64,000 nucleotides of DNA from Apostichopus japonicus (GCF_037975245.1 NC_092578.1:7157501-7221500), one strand, 5' to 3'; numbered from the stretch's first letter, positions 48,042 to 60,547 are shown. The notes: generated by a model from the letters alone, not told the origin. Made by a program: numbers and translations.

Positions 48042-48115
48042 TTTCTCCCAAATAGAGTAAGATTTATGGCAGCCATTTTTGGGAGGGTGTTCACCGCAAT
48101 TATTTCTATCACGTA
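48042..48115. repeat. Dispersed repeat copy (pair with 51548-51622)
   Basis: TTTCTCCCAAATAGAGTAAG, ATTTATGG and GGGAGGGTGTTC match TATCTCCCAAACGCAGCAAG, ATTTATCG and GGGAGGGTTGTT at 51548-51622 in the same orientation. The family is unknown. Confidence 0.5.
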
Positions 48116-48304
48116 GACCAGTGATGACGGTTGAGTGAATTGTGTCTGCTTTTAAAAGAAAAATAAATCTATCCTGGATACAGATATGAATCAACCTGAT
48201 AAACATCAGAGTGCAGTAACCGCACAGTTATTATAACATGTTGATTGAAGACTCTACAATCACAACAACAAAAAATCAGCGAAGAGGAAATTTCAAGGAA
48301 GGTA

Positions 48305-48656
48305 GTAATTACATCTGATATCCTTCCAACAGGTTTAAGGCCTAAAACTGTTGAAATGGACTGGAATGGCTTTATTTGTACAAATAGATCAATTTATTGT
48401 TTCAGAAAACAGTATAGATATGAATCAATTTCATAAAACATCACATTATTATTACTGCCAGCCACTAGATATTTATCATTTAATGTTGGAGTATGTTTAT
48501 GAAAGATCGCGCAAAGGAGACAAAGGAAAGGGAAATTGAAGTTGAAATTACATCCGATATCCTTCCAAGTTTTTTTTTTTTGGTGGTAGGATTAAGACTG
48601 CCAAAATTGAATGGGGGAAAGAGGGGTTGTATTTGTGCAACAATGCATTGTTTCAG
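48305..48656. repeat. Diverged tandem duplication
   Basis: ATTACATCTGATATCCTTCC at 48307 recurs as ATTACATCCGATATCCTTCC at 48547. In both, TTTRTTTGTRCAA and ATTGTTTCAG follow about 70-90 bp later. Confidence 0.6.
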
Positions 48657-49439
48657 ACTAAAGTCTTGAGAACTGGTTCACAATCGCAAGTTGTAGAATC
48701 GGTGTCATTTCTGTACCTTACCTAAGCCCTGTATCTTTGCTCATGCATTATCAGCAGACATTTTTGGGCTACTCTCATAAAGTCTGTACTATGGAGTTAT
48801 AACTGATTTGGGTTTAATTGTGATTCAGGAAAAATGCTAGCGACAACTTGTCTTTGGCCAGAACATTTCTTACGCATTGCGTTTTTTTAAACAAATTATT
48901 GGTTAACACTGTGAAATTCTAGGCCTACTCCCTCCAACCCCCCTCCCCCCCCACACTCACACACACAGTTAAGACATTTGAAGGGACACATTCAAATTTT
49001 GCCCATGCCTGAATGTATACAAAAATGCCTCTTCTTGTCCTTTCAAGTATAAATAATTAAATTTTAAGCCTAAGTTGATAGTTTCCACTGTACACTGTAA
49101 TATACTGAACTAAAGTAATGAAACAAACAGCATTTAATTTATATTACTCTCTCACTCTATAAATATATCTATATATATAATGAGCAACAAAGCCAACCTC
49201 TTCTGTATGTGTACAACCAAAGAGAATATGACTAAATTCAGACAAATTGAACAACTGACTTGATGGACACAAGGCACCTACTAATACAAACAATATCATT
49301 TCCAAAACTCATTTTAATTGGTTTTCTCAATCTTTCAAAATCAATTAATTTTACCCATGAAGGACACTTAATTTCTCTGTAGTGGCACTGAGAATCTGTG
49401 TAAATATTGGCTTTACATATCTGGGCTACATATAAATAC

Positions 49440-49488
49440 AAATATATATATATATATCTATATATATATATATAGATAGATATATAGT
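49440..49488. repeat. (TA)n-rich microsatellite
   Basis: Interrupted ATATATCTATATATA tract followed by TAGATAGATATAT. Confidence 0.93.
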
Positions 49489-49721
49489 GAACCCTGGATT
49501 TTCAGCACTTGAAGGGGTATATTGGGAAAAAATATTGATCTAATAAAGTTTCCCATACAGTAGTGCAGTTTTACCTTAACTAGTAATTATTAATGCGATA
49601 ATCTGTTTATATTGTAAATACATTATCCAAAATGTTCGTAGCTAAGTGTGGTGGATGTCTTTCAGATATAGTACTTTACATAAGAGTACATATATGAAGA
49701 GGTCTTTTATAAGTGTACTCT

Positions 49722-49860
49722 CTCCACCACCCCCTCCCTCGCCCTTCCCACTTGCTCTCCACCCCTCCCCCACCCGTCCCACTTCCTCTCCTCTCCTCAC
49801 CCCATTCCCCACCCTTCCCTCCCCCTCTCCTCCATCCCCTCCACACCCACTCCTCTTCCA
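49722..49860. repeat. Polypyrimidine tract
   Basis: About 140 bp of CCCTCC/CCCACC-rich sequence. Overlapping frames on both strands are low-complexity and are not genes. Confidence 0.9.
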
Positions 49861-50507
49861 TGTAATCCCTGCTTACATCAGGTCAGTGTTATTAATGGCA
49901 GCCAGAGGTTGTGTATGACCAAACAATTAGCTGCAATTATTTCACAAAGCAAACTTGAAATTGTTTAAATTATGATATTCTAAGCACCAGACATCCCAAT
50001 TTCCAATCAAACATCGCTGATTAACGATATTCATTTACGATTTGATTTGATTCCAAGTAGATGCATAGCCCAGAATCTTTTGCCGTAATTAATCGCAAAA
50101 ACGTCTGAATGGGACACCGATTCAAATCTCAAATATCAACAGATTTATTTGTTGATTCAAAAAGAAGAAGATTGGGGCAATTAAGAGTTATAAGTGAGGT
50201 GCATTCTAATAAAAGTTTGACATGGCAGAAACATATTTCACGGTAAACAGCTGTTTTAGAATTAATCTCTGTAGTTCAATGACCAATTTTTCACCCTTCC
50301 ACATCTCAGTACATCAACAACTCTCTTGCTAGATTCGCCATCTTATATTATTCCCCAGGTTTTTTTCCATAGACTGGTCTAATGTGACTCAATTATTGAT
50401 GTAGGAAGTGATTAAGTCCAAGATCTGTTCAGGTGGAAATGTTTTGACGCAGAAATATTCATGTGGAAGGTGTGATTTTTTTCTGGCATCCTGCACTCCA
50501 GTCCAAT

Positions 50508-50539
50508 CATGGAGCTATAAACAGATTTATAGTTCCATG
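50508..50539. repeat. Hairpin CATGGAGCTATAAA, 4-nt loop, inverse
   Basis: 14-bp arms with one mismatch (GAGCTAT against ATAGTTC) around CAGA. Preceded by GTCCAAT and followed by GTCCAATG, like the other two copies. Confidence 0.85.
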
Positions 50540-50997
50540 GTCCAATGTAGTGTTTAAGGGCTCTGTTTTTGCTGAATGCCTGTTGGTGTTAAAACAGCAA
50601 GCTTAATTAGCGGGTGAGGCTATCAACGCCCTGTTTGATAAACAATTGATGAATAGTGAGCAGAGACAGAAAGAGAGAGACTTTTTCATTTTACAATAAG
50701 CTGCTTGTGCTGGCTTCCAGCCAGCTGTTAGCTGCCACCTATGCACAGATCAGGGTATGTTGTTTGTTTCTTACATTAGTTCCATGATAGGTGTTGAAAA
50801 GTTTCCCAGGAAGCAGGTGTGAACACGAAAAAGCCTCCACAAACTTTGATAGATGAACCATGGATTTGCATTTAGGACTTCAGGCTGATCTTGTTACAGT
50901 CAAAATATGACTATTAACAGGGACACAAAGCCACCCATCATGTATTGGTGTAAGTTATGGAGTTGGCTTTCAAGAACAACTTCCCTAAACAGAGAAA

Positions 50998-51420
50998 GGG
51001 GAAATATAATATTTCATTTGGGAGATACCACAGGATTCAATGTTCCATTACATTATTAAGGCCGAAGGTTTGATCAAGTCGAAAAATGACATCATCAAGT
51101 CACACAACGTGCTTCAAGTTCTTTGTTTTAAAGGTTTTTTCTTTATTAATTCCATTGTTAACGACAATTTTGGTTTCATTGTCTACACTAGTGAAAGGGG
51201 AAATATAATATTTCACTTGGGAGATACCACAGGATTCAATGTTCCATTACATTATTAAGGCCGAAGGTTTGATCAAGTCGAAAAATGACATCATCAAGTC
51301 ACACAACGTGCTTCAAGTTCTTTGTTTTAAAGGTTTTTTCTTTATTAATTCCATTGTTAACGACATGATCTATAATGATAGTTTTGGTTTCATTGTCTAC
51401 ACTGTTAACATTCTTCCTTG
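50998..51420. repeat. Tandem duplication, unit 199 bp
   Basis: The segment starting GGGGAAATATAATATTTCA repeats from about 51197 with near-perfect identity. The second copy has a ~10-bp insertion (ATCTATAATGATAG) near 51368. Both copies translate the same 43-residue start (MFHYIIKAEGLIKSKNDIIK and onward), which comes from the duplication and is not evidence of a gene, although degenerate mobile-element coding sequence cannot be excluded. High identity suggests a recent event. Confidence 0.93.
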
Positions 51421-54400
51421 GAAATTATATGAACAAAGAAAAACAAAGAAAGTTAAGGTTTTTAGATCCTAGCTGCGCTTAGACAACGCAGAATTAATTT
51501 TACCAAAAAGTCTGAAAAGATCCCAGACACACAATTTTTAAACGAGGATATCTCCCAAACGCAGCAAGATTTATCGTTACTGTGTGGGAGGGTTGTTATT
51601 CTTCACAACGATCTCTGTTCTATAAGCCAAAGGTGCTGGTTAGACTCGTGTCCACTTTTAAGTGGTTTGGTATAGACAGAACAGATATTACTTGTAACTG
51701 TTCAGTCAATCATAAAAATAAAAATTACTTCAAAACTGTATCAGCAAATTTCAAAGATGCAACAAGCTGGTAAAGGAATATAATATTGAGACGAGAATGC
51801 ATGATCAGTTATGTCTACCAGACCCCTTTTTATTTTAATCTAGTTTTAAAGCCTCCAATAATGCCAGTCACATATTTAATACTGTGTGTTAATTTTGAAA
51901 AATGTCCTGCCTCAAAATTACCCATGGATGCATACACTTTCACATTTTTTAAAATTTTGGATGGGCTAATGTGAAATCTTCTCACTACAGCTGGTTTTCC
52001 AATGTAGCCACTCCTGCCAAAGAAACAAATAACAGATGTTTATAAATTGCCCCGGAATGTCTTAACATTAATTATCTAAACAAACACTTACAACACTTAA
52101 TCAGTATGAACAAGATGATTTCATAATAGATTAATATCTTTTTACTATGGGCCACTACAGCCTACTCTGAATATAAATATTGGAGGGTGGAGTTGTTATT
52201 ACAATTTTATTGAAATGGCTAATTATCAGCCTCTTTGTGTCCTCTTTTGTTTTTATTGAAAATTAATTACTTCATAGCAGTCCCACCATGAAACAAATCT
52301 GAAAGAAATCACATAAAGCATAGTGGTAGCAGAATGATGGAGTCCATGGTCTGGTGCTAGTCCCATGGTACGTGGGGAAAAGGGGGGAATTTCCTCTGAG
52401 TATTGCATGATCAATGAAAAGCACAACTATGGTATGAAATGTTTTCTCCAAAGGTAATAAGGGTGGGACCTGATTAGTTTGCTTTGGCTTCGGCTTTGAG
52501 TACAACTGCTATTTATGCCGCTGCGTTGGACAAATATAACCGTAATATTAATTACCGACTTTGCCATCCGAATTATAGTCATTGCAGACTTTGCAATCCA
52601 CAGCCCACCTCACAATTTTGCAAGGTCGGTAATAGTGACTCCATAGTTTTCCCTTCTAGGAAACCCCCTCCCCCCACCCAAAAAAAAGTGACATTATTCT
52701 TTTTAGCTTTGTCAAGCAGACAAACTTCCATATCCCTGTCAGTATCTTGTAAACGTCGCCTCAGTTCGTTTTGACTTTTGCTCAAACCACTTTTTGTTGT
52801 ACGTTATTAAAAAGTTGTCGCTGCAGGCACATGCAGGCAATATGTACAAAACAGACCATATCACTGACTGAAATGCAGTTGCATGCTTTTAATTTCTCTC
52901 CTTCCGTGATCGAGTGGAAACCTGGATGTTGCACGGTTGGGTGGGTCACTGTCTGAGAACCCTAAACTGTAACATGTTTATGCAATGTTTAAGACAGAAA
53001 AAGGCAAGAAACTACTTTGTATAATTAAAGCAAATTATAGTCAAGACCAGAAAAAGAAGGTGAGATATGAGTAAATGGCATAACTTAATGTTTTATATCT
53101 TTAGAACTTTTGGGAATAAAATCATAAATTGCATATATTTTGCGGGGTCTCTGAGGTCTTTAACCCAAATAAAATACTCTAAATAGTAAAATTTGGAAGC
53201 TGACTTCCAATTCAGTTGTGCGTGAGGGCTATAAGGTTTAAATTTCATTGTTAGCTGTTTTTTTGAAAGCCTAAAAATAGCCAAAAATAAGTTGAGGTGT
53301 CTCTATACTTTTGATGATTATACTTTAAATGTTACTCGTTTTTTTTTATGATTGTTTTCATTTTCTTTTCTAAATCACTTTATTTTCCAATCGATTGGAA
53401 GTCCCCCTAAATTGAAGGTTAATATGCCATTATCACCTGTTAAATGGTCCCTATTTATTATAAAGACAACCGGTGTTTGTCTATATTAGCTTCCAGTTTT
53501 CACCGCATCTACTTCCGAACAATCACCATAAACTTGTTTCCGTAAGATATTTATCTATTTGCATGAAGATGTCTGCATCAACAACAAAAAAAACACCCCC
53601 CCAAAAAAAAAAAACAGGACATTGAGGAATTAAGCAGGAATTCATTAGCCCGGCGTGCGAACAAATTAACCGCACTTGATCGTCGCGGAGACCATGGTGA
53701 TCAGTAAAGGAACAACATAAAGCTGAGCTTGTCAATCCACACTTAAGGAAACAATTTTCTTCTCACCCACAAACTTCAACTTCCTGTTAAATTGCTCTAA
53801 TTTCCTGGCCATTCCGCCACATGACTGAATCCATCAGTTTATGAAACTAACGGTCCCAGTCTCTGATCAGTCTTAGCACCTGGCATATCAGCACACACTG
53901 TCTGTAATACTAGTCAAGCCAAAGCACAATCCGGTGGAAGTCCATCTTAATTAATTATTGCCATTGTTTGGTTTCTGAGTCCCTTTGTTTCAATGGGATG
54001 GTTGTACATTAACGGATTTACTTTTTATAATGACGTACTCTCGGAGAGCGTTGGCGATTCTAATAATGTGAGTGTTTTCTTAAAATAATTTACAGGCGAG
54101 GAAAAGATTGTTTTTTTTTTCAATGTGTTTGCAGAAATCATTAATATGCAGAGGAGGTTTAAATTCAACTGTCCGTGAGATATTAACGTCAATAATTTGT
54201 TCCCTTTTGTCAGTATGTGAAAAGCGGAGGTGCATGTGTTGTAAATTTCCTGTTTTAGATTTATTAGTTTCATGTGCGATATTTCTTGTATAAAATTGTC
54301 AAGATATTTGAAGGATGAGATCGTCTGGACCGAAGAATCAAGTGAAACAGAGCGTTGCAATGAGCATAATAATCGACGAGACAAAAATGAAGAATTTTTA

Positions 54401-54676
54401 CGCTTGGGAATATAACAAAGTCTGTAAGATTCATTTGAATCATCCTTCGGTTATTAAAGTGGTACGTTAGTGTCGAGCAATGTTAACCAAGTGACACATT
54501 TGTGTGACTGTTCTTGTTGTTTGAAAAAAAAATCAGAATAATTTTCAAAGCAAAAGGGAAAAAAATACGCTTTGTGTACCCTAAGGAAGATAATTATAAA
54601 CAAGCAAACGACTGTTTGTTCCATTGTCATTTTCCAGACACGGTTTTAGTAAACCTTGTTTTTTGTTCTTCTACAG

Positions 54677-54792
54677 AATGTTGAAGCCAATACAGTGCGG
54701 TTAAAGGAACACGGCAAGGATGTACTAGTGCTACAGACGGTTCTCTTTGACAAACGGACAAATTCACCAACAGGAAACAGCAAAGTTCAAAG
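54677..54792 (+). CDS. RAPGEF4: Epac exon E: CNB-B lid/hinge
   Basis: Encodes residues 264-301 plus two bases. It starts NVEANTVRLKEHGKDVLVLQ, matching the EPAC2 hinge and lid that close over bound cAMP, and continues into a variable linker (TVLFDKRTNSPTGNSKVQ) before REM. The VLVLE sequence known to matter for autoinhibition in Epac is VLVLQ here (Gln codon 54734-54736). The acceptor TTCTTCTACAG ends at 54676, phase 0. The donor GTAAAG starts at 54793, phase 2 (AG completed by A of exon F to give Arg). Confidence 0.94.
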
Positions 54793-56557
54793 GTAAAGAA
54801 TATGTTTGTTTATTGTTCCTGTTTATAGTACTCTTTTTTTTTGCATTTTGTCGGCAAATTTTACCAAGCAACACAACACTCAGTCGGAAACTAGAACTGC
54901 ATTTGCCTGTAAATACGCAAATATTGTAGTGCGCGCGTTGAGTGCTTGCAGTATTAGGAAGAACTGTTTGGTTGTTCATGGTGTTATTTTTTGGGCAGAC
55001 AACATGCCAGGGAGTACAGTCATGTAGGTACCAACAAAGTGAGGGCACTTGTGACAGCCGTGACAGGCTCAGAATAAGTTGTCTACGCAGCTAGCCCCTG
55101 AAACTGAAAATGTACAGAGACTTATGTGGAACTTGAAGTTTCAACGCCCAGTCATGTAGGTATCGTTCACTTGGCCAATAATGCCGATATTGTAGCGCGC
55201 ACGTTTTTACCATGCATAACAGATTTGCAAAGACGAATGGTGTGTGTACAAAATGTCATGCAAGGGTGCTGTGATGTTCATATGAGTGTAAAAAAGCATG
55301 TTTTGGTCGAGATCATTAGAATGTATGAAACAATGGAGTAGCGTTTAACATGTAGGCCCTGCACTGAGGAGCCAACATCATTAATTTAGCCTTAAAGGAG
55401 CATTGCATAGATTAAGCATATTTTAAGGCCGAATATTCTGAAAATAGGTGCATTCTATAGAAAATATTTACCAGCTCTCAAATTCCTTGTTTTCATTTGG
55501 ACCAAAATATATCAAGACTAAAATTCTACCAAAAGTCGTCCTTTTATTTGTATTTATTATTAGAAAGAAATAAATATGAAAAAGTTTGAATATTTATGTC
55601 AAATTCTGTCTTCTTGAGGAGGTCATTAGAGAATTTTTAGTGTATTGTTTTATCAGGTTAAAAATATAGGTAATTCCAATCTACTATAAACAAACCAAGA
55701 CCTATCTATTTCCTATTTCAAAATCAACCCTTTTGTCAATTTTGTCAACTTTTGAACAAACTTGTGAAAGTACAATGGCACCTATATTGGTTTGACGTTA
55801 TTAATCCTATTCTCTCCTAATTAAGTTGTAAATTCCGTCAGTATTTTAAATTATTTTAGCTGTTTTTAGCTAATTATTTTAACTATAATTTTAGGTTTAT
55901 AGTCTGGCTGATGTGGGTAGGAAAGTGGTCAGTTATTAATTACCATGGTGACCCTGACCACCCCCCACCTCTCCCTATCATCACTACTCATTGATTACTT
56001 ATCCAGATTATGGTCAGATTGGTCTAGACTTGACAATCGGTCTTTCATATTAGGCTGGTTTGAACACGACAGAAACAGATTTAACACCCCACCACTCAAT
56101 TCCTCAGTTATGGATCTGAAAGAGCGAGAGAGACAGAACAAAGGAAGAAACAAAGAAAGAAAGAAAAACTAGATCAAAAGAGATAAACTAGATTAAAAAA
56201 CTGACAGCTGGTCATATGTATATTTATGTTACTATATTGTTATCAGCTAAATATTAAAGGCTATATAGTAGCTGAATGAGGCCACAAGCAAAAAATTTAT
56301 CCCTATTCTTGCGAATGAGCCAAATTTCTCAAATCATTAGCTCTAGACAAATTATCGGAAGTATGTTTTAGGAGTGGGGGAGGTAAGGGGTAGGGGGAAG
56401 GGTGTCACCAGCTGTGTAAGTCATTGACATTTGTGACAGGAAAATTAATACAAGAACAAAGTACTACAGTATGTATGCACTGCCAGTCTTAATGTATGTG
56501 GTACTACCCATGCAATGTATTGTAGGCCACTGTTACACTCATAACATCCAGTCAGCA

Positions 56558-56612
56558 GGTGGGGGACAAGGAGGCGGACAAGGAGGGGGGAAAGGAGGGG
56601 GACAAGGAGCTA
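56558..56612. repeat. 12-bp repeat (GACAAGGAGGGG)n
   Basis: About four imperfect units of GGACAAGGAGGSGG. Confidence 0.8.
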
Positions 56613-57824
56613 TGTAATGGTTGCAGTTCATTGAAACAGAAATGAAATTATCATGGAATAATTTTCAAAGTTTGTGTAACAGTTTTGAAGTCTCTACTTT
56701 GTCTCAACTTTGTCTCACGTATTAACACACTATTTTTACTGTGCACAAAAACTGATATGCATCATTGCACTCACACAGCAATTTGCCCATTTTGCATAGC
56801 ACAAATAATTCCCTGATTGTGGTAATTAAAGCTAACGTATTATCCGAGCAAGAAAGCCCAGTCCTATCTTTGATCGATTGCAGTTCATAAGAGATTGCTT
56901 GGTTGAAAACCATTTGTTTTATATTAAACTTGTGGTACGTTTTTTGCACAAGATTTTATTCAAGGAGTTTTTTGAACTGATTGAAATCTAGTCATTCATA
57001 GGGATATTGGATTCCGAGAAATGATAAATAAGAAGTTTTCTACTTTTGATCTCATTAGTGGTTTGTGTCAGAGCCACCTATCATTGGTTTTAGCATGATT
57101 TCTTCTGCATCTCTTATTTGCCAACATCGTGGCGCCGAAATAATTTCTAGTTGCCATAGTTACTCACGTAACGTTTGTGACAAACAGGCAGTAATTGGGA
57201 CTCTACCGATGTTACCTCCTTTCGGAATCATTCGAACAAACACCTCTGGGAGAGAATCAGACAGAAAAGGAAAGTATTATTAATCACCTCGTCGGTGAAT
57301 GAAAATGCCCCCGTCTTCCCCCGGCGTAAAGTTTGACGCAAATTTTTTGCAGGAATCCGTGAAAATATCTGCCGGTCGGCAGAAAAGACGCAAGTAGGTT
57401 AAGAAAGTGTGGGATGGTTGGTAATGTATTTAATAGGTAAGTTAGAGCCTTACAGGGTAGCTTTTATTAAGGGACACCTCGGTCACAGATAAAGATGGAG
57501 AGGAAGAAGGGAGGCCTGTCTGAACTGAGAGCATGAATACTCAGGGAGAATTTGCAGTAAAAATAGAGACTGTAACTGTTAGTTTTGCAAAAATGATAGC
57601 ATTGAAAGCCAGGCGAATTCAGCTAAAATAGTTCCCATTTTGATTCAATGCCTGAGGAAACAGAAATGATGGCATGTGAGGGTGTGTGTATGTGTGATGC
57701 CTTGGGTTGTAAACTAAACACTATATACAAACTTACAACAGTACATGTTCGTAACAATGTAATGTATTATGGTCGAACTTCAAACTTTGCTCTGTGGTTC
57801 AGCCACTGTCTTGAGTACAAGAAT

Positions 57825-57870
57825 CCTGTTTGTTTTTGTGGAGGTTGAAGGTCATGTGGAGGTCAACGGA
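57825..57870 (+). repeat. AGGTCA-containing dispersed repeat copy
   Basis: AGGTCA at 57849 and 57860 form a direct repeat with a 5-bp gap, set in GTTTTTGTGGAGGTTGAAGG. The wording resembles the repeat at 20180-20585. Confidence 0.5.
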
Positions 57871-59679
57871 TGTGAAAGTATATTGTATTGTACACATATT
57901 GTGATATATGTCTTTAAAGCTACCGTATTTGATTACACAATCTATGTAGTACTTTTCATTATATCTTGACTCAAAACTCATGTTTTATTTCAAGTATTTA
58001 TTAAAGTTGATGTAAAACATGTTAAACTTTTCATATTTGCGCTTTGCATACACGTGATTACTGTCAATCCAGCATAAAATGGTGCCCGTCCTTGCGAACA
58101 ATTTCTTTGAGAATAGAATCAAATTAATTAGTCACCTGCTCATGAACTTCCCACTTGGTAGAAAATTCTAGTAGCACATCTTAGTTTGTTCAACGGCACA
58201 CATCGTTTTGAGTCAACTTTTTTTTTCCGTGGGCAGTGAAATTTTTGACCGAATGCCAAATGCTGCTTTAATTTAATATACATTATTAGTTTTACACTTT
58301 AGCGATCTTGGGAGATTGTTTTGGCCGTGATTTTTTTTTTTATTGTTTCGAAATGTTCCCAAAGATCAATATTAAAAGTCTGTTCGGCGCCATGGTATGA
58401 AATACCAGGATGTTGCAGCTTATAAGCCATGCAACTCTTACAATAGTCAAAATGCAGGCTCATGTATTGAACATACAGTACCGGAGCGATCGCCACGGTT
58501 ACTCTCTGCTCCCTACCAACAGATCATCTTGAAATGTTGAAAAGAATCAAAACAAAATTGATGAAGTCTGTAATTTTAGTCCATCTTTTTAATGGAATTA
58601 ACAACTGTTTCATTCTCAAAAGTAAATCTGCTTAATTCTGTGCTCAAAGAGAACTGGGATTGTTTTCAACTCAATCCCGCAGGCTCGATTCACCGTTCCT
58701 TTCCTGATAGGAAATATCAACTGGTCTTTACTCATGACCTTTGTTTTAATTAAGCAGACCTAATTAAAAACATAGTCGATAATTGGTCGAAGACGGAAAT
58801 GGATGCTGCACAGTCCTTAAAGGACTTCATCCTGCATCAATCCTATCCACCCACACTTTAATATACAAGTCGTTTAATACCGCACACGGTGCAAAATTAA
58901 CGAGGGTTTCCCCTCCCCCCTCCACTGCAGTACTTGAAGGTTATCAGTGTTGTTCCAAACTTTTAACTCGTTACAATTTATTTTTTAAATTAATTTCCTA
59001 GGTTTTCGTTTTTTACCCACCGTGTCTTGGATGTAGAGTAACAAGTAACTTCTAAAAGACATTTCAGAGGGTCTCGCTTTAGGTGAGATCAATATTTTAC
59101 TCTGGAAGGGGCAGTCGGCAACAGAACAAGAGTTACGGTCTTGGCAATATTTGTCACTGACCAAATTTTGGTCTTTCTAGGATATTTGTAGACAATACAG
59201 TTGACCTTTAAAAGTCTCATTAATATCTCTCAATTAGTAGTCAACAGAGTTTTGAAGTGTTGCCAGGTTGCAAAAGTAAACAGAAGGAGCAGTTTACATG
59301 TTTCTTGTAGGGTCTTTAAATAAGAGATCTAAAAAAGATCAATTATCGAGAAGTAAGGTTTTGGTACTTTTTTCTCAGCTCATGACTGGGGGCGGGGTGG
59401 GGGGGGAGGGGAGGGCTGAGGTGGCTTGAAAATCTCAGACTCAGTCTTTACACAGTTTTGTGCGTTATTGTGGTGTAGATTCATACAACTGGGGAGGGGA
59501 GAAGGAATGGAAGGGGAGTGGAGGGGGGGGAGTTAAAATCAAATATAGATTAATTTATCAGATCTATTCACGGAAGAATGGTCTTTCAAGTGGCATATAA
59601 TATTTATTAATTTTAAGTAGTTCTTGGGGGGTTACCTTTTTGGTAATCTTTTTGTTTCCTTTTTTTTCTTATTACACAG

Positions 59680-59841
59680 ATACTCTGTGATGGCTGGAGT
59701 TCCAGAGAAGATTCTGGAGTATTTGATGGAAACTCGAATCGAGGGGAATATGGACGAGGTCGACACGCTGCTGGAAGACTTTCTGCTGACTCACGTCATC
59801 TTCATGCCGATTCCAAAGCTCTGTAAATCATTGCTGAATCA
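59680..59841 (+). CDS. RAPGEF4: Epac exon F: REM domain, first half
   Basis: Encodes residues 302-355 plus CA of a His codon. It reads YSVMAGVPEKILEYLMETRI, an acidic helix, then LLEDFLLTHVIFMPIPKLCK and SLLN. This is the start of the Ras-exchange motif that braces the CDC25 domain. The acceptor TTATTACACAG ends at 59679. The exon does not end at a GT: the match to EPAC2 stops at Asn, and the next bases ATATCCTTT are the U12-type AT-AC donor. Ending at 59841 gives phase 2, which exon G needs. The GT at 59856 gives phase 1 and no fit. Confidence 0.9.
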
Positions 59842-60547
59842 ATATCCTTTGCCAAGTATAATTCATGAAAGTAATAAGGAAATAATAAAGGATTGATCTT
59901 TTGATTATTTGAAAAAAAAAACATTTATTATTAAAATGAACTTGTTAAGGAAGGAATGTAAAACAGTTAATAGGAATAATTGTTCCACCATCTTACCTCA
60001 ATTCTGAAAACAACTGATGTAATGTTAAACAAATAGAGGCAAACAGTGGCATCCAAACTGGTTGAAACAGGAATATTTCTTTCAAATGACGTATTATGAT
60101 TGCATATGGTAAACATCCCTTGCCACGTTTTCAGCAGCTACGAATTCAAGGATCGGCCCTTTGTTGGGGAACCAGGAAGAGAATATGCTTTTCTAACTTG
60201 ACAAAAGGTGCAGAGCTTCAGCTCCCCCCCCCCCATTACCCATCCCACTCACCCCACCTCATTATCCTCATCTGCCTCACCCTCCACATAATCACCCAAC
60301 CCCTGCTCTCTGACACACTTACCATTAGTACATATTTTGCACAAAGTGTAATCATTCTTTGTTGTAAAATGATTAAATAAAGGAATTATTCTCAAGACGG
60401 ACAAGGACCAACCACTGCCCCCATTTGCACCATTCTATGGGTATATTCATAATGAGTAATTATTATGCAGGGAATACCTTCTAGTTAAACCATGACAAAC
60501 TAAGATGTCTGGTCTGTGCGATTAATTTTCCTTAATGATGGGTGCAC
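59842..60547 (+). other. U12-type AT-AC intron F-G (706 bp)
   Basis: The 5' end ATATCCTTT (59842-59850) matches the minor-spliceosome consensus exactly. TTCCTTAAT (60528-60536) matches the U12 branch consensus TTCCTTRAY. The intron ends GTGCAC (AC at 60546-60547), with the branch A about 12 bases before the end, a typical U12 distance. Splicing here makes CA+C, His, giving LLNHYH, as in EPAC2 (…HYH…). It includes a C9 run near 60226 and pyrimidine-rich text around 60220-60310, but no other feature. Confidence 0.9.

Larger units (their letters stand above)
44996..54676 (+). other. Intron D-E (9.7 kb, GT-AG)
   Basis: Donor GTTCGT; acceptor TTGTTCTTCTACAG. It contains a ~190-bp duplication (45100-45480), two hairpins of the CATGGAGCTAT family (45762-45789, 50508-50539), related dispersed repeats near 48042 and 51550, a duplicated segment at 48305/48546, TA repeats (49440-49488), a pyrimidine tract (49722-49860) and a 199-bp duplication (50998-51420). 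Nothing recognisable lies in 46000-47990 or 51800-54670. Confidence 0.85.
54793..59679 (+). other. Intron E-F (4.9 kb, GT-AG)
   Basis: Donor GTAAAG; acceptor TTTTTTTTCTTATTACACAG. It contains a short purine repeat (56558-56612), a dispersed repeat with AGGTCA pairs (57825-57870) and G runs at 59387-59535. No other feature was seen. Confidence 0.85.

Noticed and set aside
59856-59857. GT donor for exon F (CCAA then GTATAA)
   Set aside because: It leaves phase 1, which no nearby exon G acceptor matches, and loses the HYH match. The AT-AC boundary fits phase, protein and U12 signals.
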